Source: JAKQHY01 sp034429475 (GTDB lineage Bacteria > Chloroflexota > Anaerolineae > B4-G1 > SLSP01). Taken from it: DNA of 14,102 nucleotides. Position 1 is the stretch's first letter, and every line of letters begins with the position of its first letter. Position numbers and translations under genes: made by a program. The notes under the pieces were generated by a model. It was not told the origin of the DNA. It did not search any database and saw only the letters and a list, made by a program, of their open reading frames with translations. The DNA lies in the NCBI GenBank assembly GCA_034429475.1, contig DAOUGD010000208.1, positions 1 through 14,102 on the forward strand, written 5' to 3'. Of the stretch, positions 7,082 to 14,011 are shown in pieces.

Positions 7082-7862
7082 CCACCACCTCCCAAAACGT
7101 CGGCTCACGCCGAAAATGCAAAGCGTAAACCGGAATCCGGCGCACAATTCCTTCCCAGCGTGCCATCACATCAGGCAAATAAACCGGATCGCCGGCCAGT
7201 ACGGGAGTATTAGACACTAACTCCCCCAGCACGCGCCCCGCCGTCAGTGGCTTAATGCAGACCTGATCGTCTTTTATCAAACGCAGGAAGAAACACAACG
7301 GCGCAGCCATTACATTGCCCCGGCGTTTGCCGAAGGGGGTCGCATACATTGTCCACCCGGCGTCATCAGGCCAGAGCAGAAGCAAATCATCGTTGAGGAC
7401 TGGATCAGGGGCAGATAATTGCGCTGCGGTAGTCTTACCACTGCCAGAGAGACCAAACAGGGCATAGCCTTTTTCCTGGTGAACCACGCCCGCGGCATGA
7501 AATAGAAAGCCACCGCGCGCAAAAGCCTGCACGGCTAGCGTCACCCGCAAGAAGTAACCGAGGTCGGCCGGCGTCGCATGAGGATGAGCCTCCAAGTGGG
7601 CACACCGATGGTCGGCATCCACGCGCCCCTGGAAGCCGGCAGTCACCAGCGTACACACACCGCCCTTACAACGCGGCAACGCCTCAAAAAGCGGCGCTTC
7701 TGGGGGCTGTAACTGTGAAACGGACACCACTTCTACGGGCCAGGGGACAATGGTTGCCGCCGGTACCCAGGCAGACCACGCACGACGCAAAGGGTCTAAC
7801 CATCCCGCTGCTCCGCGAACTTCCAGGGCAGTTCCCGCGATGCCAAATCTTAGCGGCAACAT
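7065..7862 (-). CDS. HPr kinase/phosphorylase-like P-loop protein
   Basis: A 265-residue protein related to the C-terminal catalytic domain of HPr kinase (HprK-like proteins of polysaccharide and lasso-peptide clusters). A Walker A loop GLSGSGKT (about residues 137-144) follows the family's LFHAAGVV strand, and the conserved acidic pair is in VLNDDLLLL (about 155-163), with YATPF further on. The N-terminal about 110 residues are poorly conserved. No HPr or sugar phosphotransferase gene is nearby, so a substrate other than HPr is likely. In the paeninodin lasso-peptide system a homologue phosphorylates the precursor peptide; this is family knowledge and not shown here. ATG 7862 shares one base with the stop of the upstream gene (TGATG), indicating coupling; a TTG directly before it is an alternative start. 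It overlaps the PqqD-like gene by 17 nt. Confidence 0.8.
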   Translation of the reverse strand: MLPLRFGIAGTALEVRGAAGWLDPLRRAWSAWVPAATIVPWPVEVVSVSQLQPPEAPLFEALPRCKGGVCTLVTAGFQGRVDADHRCAHLEAHPHATPADLGYFLRVTLAVQAFARGGFLFHAAGVVHQEKGYALFGLSGSGKTTAAQLSAPDPVLNDDLLLLWPDDAGWTMYATPFGKRRGNVMAAPLCFFLRLIKDDQVCIKPLTAGRVLGELVSNTPVLAGDPVYLPDVMARWEGIVRRIPVYALHFRREPTFWEVVDAELG

Positions 7863-8278
7863 CAATGCTTCAGGGTGCGCCAGAACAAAAACACGGCCAG
7901 CCCAACCAACAAGCCCCCTTCAATCTTGGTCCAAAGACGCGGCAACCCGGCACGCACCGTCACAGTTTCGGGATAGGCATTGACCGTGCCATCCCATTCA
8001 ACTTCTTCGATACGGTAGACGTAGCGCCGACCGACGACGACCTCATCATCCGCAAAGCGATAAGCAGCGCCGGTCATTTCGTTCCCCCGCGCCGGAATCA
8101 AAGTGGGATTGACACGGACAAAGGCATCTTCCGTCAAAGTCGAACGGTAAACGTGAAAACCTGCTGCGCCTACCTCGCTGGCCGTCTCCCAGGATAAGGA
8201 TACAGGGGGAATGTCCAGCACCAACAGGAGAATTCCCCCCAGGAGCAACAGCCCTATCCACCCTTGCCGTTTTAACAT
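7862..8278 (-). CDS. Small membrane protein with FN3-like extracytoplasmic domain
   Basis: A 138-residue protein with two hydrophobic helices, at about 6-22 and 117-135, flanking a beta-rich domain of about 90 residues. The opening VSLSWETASEVGAAGFHVYR (26-45) and the later YVYRIEEVEWDGTV resemble a single fibronectin type III module: the Trp in the B strand, and a Tyr-rich F strand. The domain should lie outside the cytoplasm, held at both ends by the membrane. The ATG at 8278 has only a weak upstream ribosome site (GGGAT). It follows the Wzz-type gene by 24 nt and abuts the HprK-like gene by TGATG overlap. No specific function is known to me. Context suggests a role with the polysaccharide co-polymerase. 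Confidence 0.75.
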   Translation of the reverse strand: MLKRQGWIGLLLLGGILLLVLDIPPVSLSWETASEVGAAGFHVYRSTLTEDAFVRVNPTLIPARGNEMTGAAYRFADDEVVVGRRYVYRIEEVEWDGTVNAYPETVTVRAGLPRLWTKIEGGLLVGLAVFLFWRTLKH

Positions 8279-8302
8279 AGCGAATACATCCCGGTTGCAG
8301 TT

Positions 8303-10447
8303 TTACGAGGCAGGGTTTTCTTCGTCAGGGTGCGGCGCAGCCTCCACTGTGACGACCGACGCCGGTGTTGGCTTCCCCCAAATAGAACGCGGAGCCTGTC
8401 CAATGCGGCGCACCTGTTGCCACATATAGTACGGCGTGCTTTCCATCCCGATATAGTCAAACAAGAATGCTCCAAACACCCCTAGCATAAAGCCCACCGC
8501 CATCCCTACGGCAGCCATCATCAACTTGCCGGGGCCGGTGGGGGTGCGCGGCGGCAACGCCCGCGAGGCAAAACGCACTTCGCTGCTCTGCGAGGCCGAG
8601 GCAATGTCAATTTCCTGAGATGTGGACAATAGCGTAGAATAGGCTTTCCAGGCCAGGTCGCGCCGTTGCTGCAAGTCCACCTTTATCTGCTCCAATCGCG
8701 CAATATCCGCTTTGAGGCCGCGCACCGATGCTTCACGCTTGGCAATTTCCAAAGAGAGCGGCGCATCCAGGGTGCTATACGAAAGCAACTTTTCCAATCC
8801 CTGCATATCTAGCAATTCTTGGGCCATCTGATTCGCCAGCGCGCCCACTTCCGTTTCCTTTGGCACGGTTTCGGCCAATTCCTTCCAGGGGTCCTTGGCA
8901 AAGAGTTCAGGGTAAAGCGTCTGAATCTCAGCAAACAGGGGAGTATCGGTCGCCACTGTTGTGGCAGACAAAGCAATGGGTCCCAAATCGAATAAGTCCT
9001 GGTATCTTTGCGTAATGTACGCGGTGAGACTACTCGATATAGCCTCAGTGTCTGTCAACACGGAATCCCAGGGCGTTGTCCACAACTCCGGCGTCAGAAT
9101 ATCCAGGAATTCATAACCCTCCCCTCGTAATAAGGCTGTGGATTGGGTCGCAATCTCTGTACCGACCGTATCCAGTTCGCTTTCCATTGCAGAAATCAAA
9201 GCATCCAGATCGGCAATCTGTTCGTCAGCGCTGCGGCTGGGACTGAGCGCATCTATTGAAGTGGTCTGAATATCGAGCCGATCGAACGGTAATCCCAGGG
9301 TCGTAGAAAAAACCTGCGACTTGAACGCCAGCAGCGCCAGGCCATTGCTTTGGGCTGCCGCATCGCCGCCCAGGATCAGTTGTTCACGCATCAGGCGAGC
9401 ATCTTGAAGCAGGCTTTGCAAGCGCAATTTGCGCGCGTAGGCGTCATCCAGCGATTGTAATAAAGCCGCGTTTTGCGCCTCAAAGACCTTGAGTTTGGCG
9501 GCTGATTCCGCGCTCACCGCCGTTTCAAACATCTTGAGCCGCATATTACGGTCACGCTGAATGGCGCTCACCCGGTTGGCAACTTCAGCGTCAATCCACG
9601 TTCCTAAAATTTGACGATTAGCCTGCTGCCCCTTGTTGAAGGCAAACAAACGATTATCAATATCGTCCTGCATATACGCCTGAATCAATTGCTGTTTGAT
9701 TTGCACTTCCTTGTCCACCACCGCCGAGATGGCCGTGCGGCGCGCGGTGCGCAGATTGCCAATGATCAACTCCTCTTCTTCGATCTGCCGCTGCAATTCG
9801 TAGACCTGGTCGTTCTCGGTTAAAAAGGTCAACAAGGCCTCCTGCGCCGCATCATACTCGCTTCTGGCCGTCGCCATCTGCTCCCGAATATCCTCAAAGG
9901 GCATGAGCGTAGCATTCCCATAGATAGCGTTCACGTAAGTTGCATACGCCTCCGCCCAGGTGTTTGCGATCAACGCCGCTTTCTCCGGGTCGCGGTGAGT
10001 GACAATGATCTGAATGGTGTCACTGCTCCCCCCCCCTTCCAATTCCAACACTTCACCGCGCACAAGTTGTTGGAGATCGGCCGGATCCCGTTCGGTTTCA
10101 TCCAATTGATCATGCAATTCCAAAGCGACCTGTTCCGCAATCGTTCCATTCCGCACCATCCCCGCCAGCGTGTTGAGGCGCAACTTATTGCGCTCCATCA
10201 CGGCCGCCGAACCAAGGCTGCCCAGTGCATCCAGGTCCGCGTCGGTCACCGATTCAAAACTAGAGCCTAACGAAATATCGGCCCGGCTTTTGAGCGATAC
10301 TACTCCGGCAACGGCTTCATAGGTTGGAGTTCGCAGCAAGCCTAACAGAAAGGCCATGCCGCCCGTCAAGACCACTCCCAACACGATCAGCCACCACCAA
10401 CGCAACAATACGTCAATGTAAACTCTCAAGTCAATTTCGTCTTCCAT
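8303..10447 (-). CDS. Wzz-type chain-length determinant / polysaccharide co-polymerase
   Basis: A 714-residue membrane protein of the Wzz/CapA co-polymerase superfamily, which controls chain length and export of Wzx/Wzy-dependent surface polysaccharides. The N-terminus DLRVYIDVLLRWWWL matches the family start, with TM1 at about 17-38. Residues 40-640 form a very large extracytoplasmic domain with long helical/coiled-coil stretches (about 200-370). The typical Pro-rich motif PPRTPTGPGK (about 632-641) precedes TM2 (about 642-664). A 50-residue cytoplasmic tail follows, without the Walker motifs of a fused tyrosine autokinase. AAGGAG (10461-10466 on the complement) is about 13 nt from ATG 10447, a long but usable spacing. 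It heads the five-gene minus-strand operon. No glycosyltransferase, Wzx or Wzy gene is in the window. Confidence 0.88.
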   Translation of the reverse strand: MEDEIDLRVYIDVLLRWWWLIVLGVVLTGGMAFLLGLLRTPTYEAVAGVVSLKSRADISLGSSFESVTDADLDALGSLGSAAVMERNKLRLNTLAGMVRNGTIAEQVALELHDQLDETERDPADLQQLVRGEVLELEGGGSSDTIQIIVTHRDPEKAALIANTWAEAYATYVNAIYGNATLMPFEDIREQMATARSEYDAAQEALLTFLTENDQVYELQRQIEEEELIIGNLRTARRTAISAVVDKEVQIKQQLIQAYMQDDIDNRLFAFNKGQQANRQILGTWIDAEVANRVSAIQRDRNMRLKMFETAVSAESAAKLKVFEAQNAALLQSLDDAYARKLRLQSLLQDARLMREQLILGGDAAAQSNGLALLAFKSQVFSTTLGLPFDRLDIQTTSIDALSPSRSADEQIADLDALISAMESELDTVGTEIATQSTALLRGEGYEFLDILTPELWTTPWDSVLTDTEAISSSLTAYITQRYQDLFDLGPIALSATTVATDTPLFAEIQTLYPELFAKDPWKELAETVPKETEVGALANQMAQELLDMQGLEKLLSYSTLDAPLSLEIAKREASVRGLKADIARLEQIKVDLQQRRDLAWKAYSTLLSTSQEIDIASASQSSEVRFASRALPPRTPTGPGKLMMAAVGMAVGFMLGVFGAFLFDYIGMESTPYYMWQQVRRIGQAPRSIWGKPTPASVVTVEAAPHPDEENPAS

Positions 10448-10490
10448 AAAATGTTTACAGCTCCTTCCATCAGGCTACCATAACAGACGA

Positions 10491-10522
10491 ATTCTAACAC
10501 ACCCCGCCAAAGGCGCAATCAA
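10491..10522 (-). promoter_or_regulatory. Weak candidate promoter of the Wzz operon
   Basis: Read on the complement, TAGAAT (10491-10496) is preceded by TG one base upstream, giving an extended -10 element. The -35 is poor: TTGCGC at 16-bp spacing or TTGATT at 20. The predicted start near 10484 gives a leader of about 37 nt carrying the AAGGAG ribosome site. Confidence 0.33.
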
Positions 10523-10680
10523 AACGTATGAAGAGCGGTGGGGGGCAGAGTCCATCTTAAAAATCTCTGCATCTCGCCAAACAGTGTCTATACAAAATCC
10601 ACTTGCAAAACCTGGATTTAATGAAACCCAGAAATTGGCAGGAATTTATCAAGCAAACCCTTATGACGCTTAGGCATTTG

Positions 10681-10692
10681 AAAAGCGCTTTT
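10681..10692. repeat. 12-bp perfect palindrome AAAAGCGCTTTT
   Basis: This perfect dyad sits 50 bp upstream of the GntR-type start codon, where an autoregulatory operator would be expected. It is short and AT-flanked. An operator role is inference only. Confidence 0.4.
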
Positions 10693-10742
10693 GCTTTAAT
10701 GAGGAATGGATTTTATCGAGTGCTTATTGTAGTGAGGTACAG

Positions 10743-10976
10743 ATGCTTTCAAAAACCGCTCCAGAACCCCTGTATTGGCAATTATCCCTGCGTTTGAAAC
10801 AAGCCATCAAAAATGGCGAATGGATGACCGGAGATCAGCTTCCCTCAGAGCGCGAGTTGGCGCATGACTATGGCATCAGCCGCGACACGGCCCGTCGCGC
10901 CCTGCAATGTCTGGTGAAAGAAGGACTCGTACAACCCTGGCAAGGCGCCGGATCATTCGTCGCCCCGCAAAAATGA
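10743..10976 (+). CDS. Single-domain GntR-type winged-helix transcriptional regulator
   Basis: A 77-residue protein that is essentially only the GntR DNA-binding domain. Diagnostic features are PLYWQLSLRLKQAI (9-22), GDQLPSERELAHDYGISRDT (30-49), RRALQCLVKEGLV (51-63) and the wing GAGSFV. Family members normally add an effector or dimerisation domain (FadR, HutC, MocR types, or the short YtrA tail). Here the stop comes a few residues after the wing. GAGGT (10734-10738) lies 4 nt before the ATG. It is divergent from the Wzz operon and 100 bp upstream of the nucleotidyltransferase-HAD gene, so either may be its target. The coding sequence is intact with no frameshift trace, but descent from a longer regulator by C-terminal loss is possible. 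Confidence 0.82.
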   Translation: MLSKTAPEPLYWQLSLRLKQAIKNGEWMTGDQLPSERELAHDYGISRDTARRALQCLVKEGLVQPWQGAGSFVAPQK

Positions 10977-10995
10977 GCCAACTCGCATAACCCAC

Positions 10996-11023
10996 TTGCC
11001 CTGGCTTATTCCAATGCTATACT
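10996..11023 (+). promoter_or_regulatory. Promoter of the nucleotidyltransferase-HAD operon
   Basis: TTGCCC (10996-11001) and TATACT (11018-11023) are spaced 16 bp apart, and a TG at 11015-11016 makes an extended -10 element. Transcription would begin near 11030, giving a 47-nt leader with AAAGGA (11066-11071) before ATG 11077. Confidence 0.6.
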
Positions 11024-11051
11024 ACCGACGAACCTAAAGTCGGTTATTTTT
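11024..11051 (+). promoter_or_regulatory. Inverted repeat over the start site: operator or weak terminator
   Basis: ACCGAC (11024-11029) and GTCGGT (11039-11044) flank 9 nt and are followed by TATTTTT (11045-11051). The dyad begins directly after the -10 box, so a protein bound there would block initiation. The upstream GntR-type protein is an obvious candidate. Read from the GntR gene, the same element could act as a modest Rho-independent terminator. Both uses are inference. Confidence 0.45.
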
Positions 11052-11076
11052 CGTTGGGACTAGCAAAGGAATCATC

Positions 11077-12489
11077 ATGCCAGAAACACCTATCGCTGCC
11101 ATTCTATTGGCGGCCGGGGAATCCGCCCGATTTGGCGCTCCAAAGCAATTATTGGATTGGAATGGACGGCCTCTTATTGCCCACATGGTTGAAATAACCT
11201 GGAAGGTCGGGCTGACTCCGGTTGTCGTAGTTCTTGGAGCGCACGCCGCACAGATTCTACCGGCATTAACCGGTTTGCCGGTGCAGATCGTCCACAATTA
11301 CCGTTGGCGTGAAGGAATGAGCGCCAGCCTGAACGTGGGGTTGGCCTCTCTACCGCCGGACGTAGCTGCCGCTCTCATTCTCCCCGTAGACCAACCGTTG
11401 ATTACGCCCGCCCATCTGCGCAGGCTGATGGCGCAATGGTGTCAGGCAGGCGGGATCGCCGTCTCCAGCACACCGGGCGGGCGTCGCAGCACACCGGCAA
11501 TCTTCAGCCGCGAGTTTTTTCCCGAACTGGCTAATCTTTCCGGCGAGATGGGGGGCCGTGCACTCTTTGAACGGCACGCCGACCGGCTAAATTACGTGGT
11601 CGTGCCAAATGACGCGCTGTTAACGGATGTGGACACCCCCGAAGTCTACGCGCAACTGCGGGAGTCGGCAACGATGACCCCGCGGGGCCTCGCCTCGGTG
11701 CGCGGCGTGATTTGCGACATGGATGGCGTGCTGTGGCGTGGAAATACTCCTTTGCCCGGCTTGCCCGAGTTTTTCAACTGGTTACACGCGCGTGACGTGA
11801 AATACGTCCTGGCGACGAACAACTCCAGCCGGACCCCTCAGATGTATGTGGAAAAACTGGCCGGCATGGGCGTAGCCACAACGCCGGAACATATATTGAC
11901 CTCGTCGCAGGGCGCAGCCGACTATCTGGCAGCGACGCAGCCATCTGGCGCAACGATCTACGCTATCGGCGGACCGGGGGTGATGGAAGCTCTGCACGCG
12001 CGGGGATTCCAGGTGTTCAGCGGCGACGCCGCCGAACAGGCGGATTGTGTCGTGGTCGGGTGGGATCAGCAGTTGAGCTGGCGCAAGCTGGCGACCGCTA
12101 CGCGCCTGATTCTTGGCGGCGCGGGCTTTGTCGCCACCAATCCCGACCGCACGTACCCGACGGAGGAGGGACTGGTGCCCGGTAACGGCGCGCAAATCGC
12201 AGCCCTAGAAGCGGCAACGGGGCAAGCGCCGGTGATGATCGGCAAGCCTGCGCCGATCCTCTACGAACAAGCTCTTGCGCGCCTGGGGACTACGCCGGAG
12301 ACGACCCTGGTCATTGGCGACCGGCTGGATACTGACATCCTGGGCGGTATTCGCCTGGGGATGCCCAGCGCATTGGTACTTTCGGGGGTGTCGGATGCGG
12401 AGACGCTACGCACGTCGCCCATCCGTCCCGATCACGTTTTTGCCGATCTGCTTGAATTGGTACGAGTTTGGCAGGAGGAAATACTATGA
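11077..12489 (+). CDS. Fusion: MobA/MocA-like nucleotidyltransferase + HAD-IIA (NagD-like) phosphatase
   Basis: A 470-residue protein made of two normally separate enzymes. Residues 1-198 are a MobA/MocA-like NTP transferase: nucleotide loop LAAGESARFGAPK (11-23, with K23), EGMSASL (79-85), DQP (105-107, metal Asp), and TDVDTPEVYA (183-192). The closest style is the MocA/CoxI molybdenum-cofactor cytidylyltransferase group. Residues 208-470 are a HAD class IIA phosphatase: nucleophile D214 and acid D216 in DMDGVLW, ATNNSSR (246-252, motif II), K390 in IGKP (motif III), and D415/D420 in GDRLDTDILGG (motif IV). All catalytic residues of both halves are present. The frame is continuous, with no stop between domains. 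ATG at residue 200 with GGGAG 9 nt upstream could allow internal initiation of the phosphatase alone. The gene overlaps the next one by 4 nt (ATGA). Substrates are unknown, and no molybdoenzyme genes are nearby. Confidence 0.87.
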   Translation: MPETPIAAILLAAGESARFGAPKQLLDWNGRPLIAHMVEITWKVGLTPVVVVLGAHAAQILPALTGLPVQIVHNYRWREGMSASLNVGLASLPPDVAAALILPVDQPLITPAHLRRLMAQWCQAGGIAVSSTPGGRRSTPAIFSREFFPELANLSGEMGGRALFERHADRLNYVVVPNDALLTDVDTPEVYAQLRESATMTPRGLASVRGVICDMDGVLWRGNTPLPGLPEFFNWLHARDVKYVLATNNSSRTPQMYVEKLAGMGVATTPEHILTSSQGAADYLAATQPSGATIYAIGGPGVMEALHARGFQVFSGDAAEQADCVVVGWDQQLSWRKLATATRLILGGAGFVATNPDRTYPTEEGLVPGNGAQIAALEAATGQAPVMIGKPAPILYEQALARLGTTPETTLVIGDRLDTDILGGIRLGMPSALVLSGVSDAETLRTSPIRPDHVFADLLELVRVWQEEIL

Positions 12490-12734
12490 TTTTGTTCTTC
12501 GGCACCCGTGAGGTCAAACAAGACGACCCCAACGGAACGGCGCAACTCGCCCGCTGCCCGGCCTGCGGGCAAACGGTGACGTTGCAACCCCGCGTCGGCC
12601 GGATGTACTTCCACATCTTCTGGCTGCCCATCATCCCCTTGGGAGAGACACAACATTATCTGCAATGCCCAGTATGCCGGACGCGCTACGCGCATTGGCC
12701 GCAATTGGGCGTGGTTCATCCCCAACGGCCTTGA
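12486..12734 (+). CDS. Small zinc-ribbon protein
   Basis: An 82-residue protein resembling the zinc-ribbon_15 type (Pfam zinc_ribbon_15). It starts with a hydrophobic MILFFGTR, then CPAC (24-27), a hydrophobic FHIFWLPIIPLG stretch (42-53), and CPVC (61-64), giving four cysteines for one zinc. The hydrophobic middle is typical of this family and need not be a membrane helix. AGGAGG (12473-12478) lies 7 nt before ATG 12486, and the start overlaps the preceding stop as ATGA, so translation is coupled to the fusion enzyme. A TTG at 12468 is less well supported. Molecular role unknown. Confidence 0.8.
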   Translation: MILFFGTREVKQDDPNGTAQLARCPACGQTVTLQPRVGRMYFHIFWLPIIPLGETQHYLQCPVCRTRYAHWPQLGVVHPQRP

Positions 12735-12773
12735 CCCTCTAGGCGCAATTCTGCAAACACCACCGAGGTTTTT

Positions 12774-13817
12774 ATGTCATTACTCTATCTTTACGATTTG
12801 GACCTGCCGGCATTGGAAGCTCTGTTAGCCGATTGGGGCGAACCGCGCTATCGCGCCCGGCAAATTTGGGAATGGCTCTACCGGCGGCTCGTCACAGACG
12901 TCACTCAGATGACCTCGCTCTCCAAGTCACTGCGCCAACGCTTGGCCGAGACCACCACCCTGGCGGCGCCGCGCGTCCAGGCCACGCAGGAATCGCTGGA
13001 TGGAGAAACCCGCAAAGATCTATTGGAATTAGAGGACGGCGAGCCAATCGAGGTGGTATTGATGCGCTATGCCGACCGGCGCAGCGTGTGTATCTCGACC
13101 CAGGTAGGCTGCGCGGTAGGCTGCCAGTTCTGCGCCACCGGGCAGATGGGCTTCCGGCGGCATTTGAGCAGCGGCGAGATCGTGATGCAGGCGCTCCACT
13201 TCGCCCGCCTCCTGGAGGCACAGGGGCAAAAGCTGACCAACGTGGTCCTGATGGGGATGGGTGAGCCATTTTTGAATTATGAGAACACGCTGGTTGCCCT
13301 CCGCCGGTTGATTGATCCACAGGGATTCCAAATGGGACAACGCCGCCTCACGGTGAGCACGGCTGGTGTCGCACCGGGGATTCGCCGTTTTGCCGGAGAA
13401 GACACCCAGGTGAATCTGGCCGTCTCACTGCACGCCGCTACCGACGAACTGCGCAATACCCTAATGCCCATCAACCGCCGTTACGGGCTGGATGAGGTGT
13501 TCGCCGCCGTCACGGATTACATCGCCCGGACGAATCGCCGGGTCACCTTTGAATGGTCGCTGATAGATGGCGTGAACGATACCCCCGAACAGGCGCAGGG
13601 GTTGGCCGCACGGCTCAAAGGCATGCTGGCCCACGTCAACCTAATTCCGCTCAACCCCACCCCAGGGTACGCCGGTCAGCCTTCTACGCCGGAGCGCACG
13701 ACCGAATTTACGACCATTTTGGATCAACACCACATTCCCTACACGCTACGACTGCGGCGCGGGCTGGACATTCAGGCCGGTTGTGGACAATTACGGCAAC
13801 GTGTAACCCAATCGTAA
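12774..13817 (+). CDS. rlmN: Dual-specificity 23S rRNA (A2503-C2)/tRNA (A37-C2) methyltransferase RlmN
   Basis: A 347-residue radical SAM methyltransferase that adds a C2 methyl to A2503 of 23S rRNA and A37 of some tRNAs in the cytoplasm. The N-terminal helical RNA-binding part (about 1-90) has YRARQIWEWLY (26-36). The 4Fe-4S radical SAM triad is C113-x3-C117-x2-C120 in VGCAVGCQFCATGQMGF, followed by VVLMGMGEPFLNYEN, RLTVSTAG, NLAVSLHAATDELR, EWSLIDGVND and LIPLNPTPG. C337 in AGCGQL is the catalytic cysteine equivalent to E. coli C355. Length is normal and no key residue is missing. GAGG (12765-12768) lies 5 nt before the ATG. It follows the zinc-ribbon gene by 39 nt with no clear promoter between, so it is probably the last gene of that operon. 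Confidence 0.95.
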   Translation: MSLLYLYDLDLPALEALLADWGEPRYRARQIWEWLYRRLVTDVTQMTSLSKSLRQRLAETTTLAAPRVQATQESLDGETRKDLLELEDGEPIEVVLMRYADRRSVCISTQVGCAVGCQFCATGQMGFRRHLSSGEIVMQALHFARLLEAQGQKLTNVVLMGMGEPFLNYENTLVALRRLIDPQGFQMGQRRLTVSTAGVAPGIRRFAGEDTQVNLAVSLHAATDELRNTLMPINRRYGLDEVFAAVTDYIARTNRRVTFEWSLIDGVNDTPEQAQGLAARLKGMLAHVNLIPLNPTPGYAGQPSTPERTTEFTTILDQHHIPYTLRLRRGLDIQAGCGQLRQRVTQS

Positions 13818-13858
13818 GGAAATCGTCAGATTCGCGTCAAGTAAAAAAGGTTAAAATT

Positions 13859-13867
13859 TGGTACACT
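13859..13867 (+). promoter_or_regulatory. Possible extended -10 promoter after rlmN
   Basis: TG-G-TACACT (13859-13867) has the form of an extended -10 element, with another AT-rich box TAAAAT at 13852-13857. No credible -35 is present. If active, it would start near 13874 and produce a transcript of about 80 nt ending at the hairpin at 13925-13953. Confidence 0.3.
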
Positions 13868-13924
13868 ACAAATGGATACGGAGTCGGGGGCCGTAGACAA
13901 AAATGATTCTCCTCCTTCTGATGA

Positions 13925-13953
13925 ACCGGGGGCTAGGGACAGCCCCCGGTTTT
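13925..13953 (+). terminator. Rho-independent terminator downstream of rlmN
   Basis: A perfect 10-bp stem ACCGGGGGCT (13925-13934) / AGCCCCCGGT (13941-13950) with loop AGGGAC is followed by a short T-run (T13950-T13953). It is very stable but has only four Ts. It lies 108 nt after the rlmN stop, further than usual, which leaves room for a separate short transcript. Confidence 0.75.
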
Positions 13954-13970
13954 GCATGGTATAACCACCC

Positions 13971-13987
13971 CAGACCCTAAGGGTCTG
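13971..13987. repeat. Palindrome at the probable insertion-sequence boundary
   Basis: CAGACCC (13971-13977) and GGGTCTG (13981-13987) flank TAA. No T-run follows on either strand, so it is not a terminator. The right arm continues into AT-rich sequence leading to the transposase-like 3' end, and may be the terminal inverted repeat of that element. Confidence 0.45.
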
Positions 13988-14011
13988 TAAAAATATAACT
14001 TTCCGAACTGC

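Larger units (their letters stand above)
10448..10742. other. Divergent intergenic region between Wzz operon and GntR gene
   Basis: This 295-bp AT-richer spacer separates divergent genes. It holds the candidate minus-strand promoter near 10491-10522 and a 12-bp palindrome at 10681-10692. No convincing plus-strand promoter was found. A 64-codon reading frame begins at 10603 and runs into the GntR gene in another frame; it has no ribosome site or recognisable motif, so I do not call it. Nothing else stands out. Confidence 0.5.

Noticed and set aside
7082..7147. N-terminal extension of the PqqD-like protein
   Set aside because: It would overlap the HprK-like gene by a further 66 nt, and a strong ribosome site directly precedes ATG 7081 where the family similarity begins.
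10603..10797. 64-codon plus-strand ORF before and overlapping the GntR gene
   Set aside because: No Shine-Dalgarno sequence, no recognisable domain, and it runs out of frame into a clear GntR domain.
12731..12759. TTGACC as a -35 box for a separate rlmN promoter
   Set aside because: It contains the stop codon region of the zinc-ribbon gene and no acceptable -10 box lies 16-18 bp downstream.
13872..13964. 30-codon ORF after rlmN starting at the ATG in the candidate promoter region
   Set aside because: It has no ribosome site, and its 3' part runs through the terminator hairpin, with the stop after the T-run, so a terminated transcript would lack the stop codon. The composition shows no known motif.
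13971..13987. Palindrome as a second terminator after rlmN
   Set aside because: It is followed by TAAAAATAT on the plus strand and by a G-rich stretch on the minus strand, so no T-run follows it in either direction.
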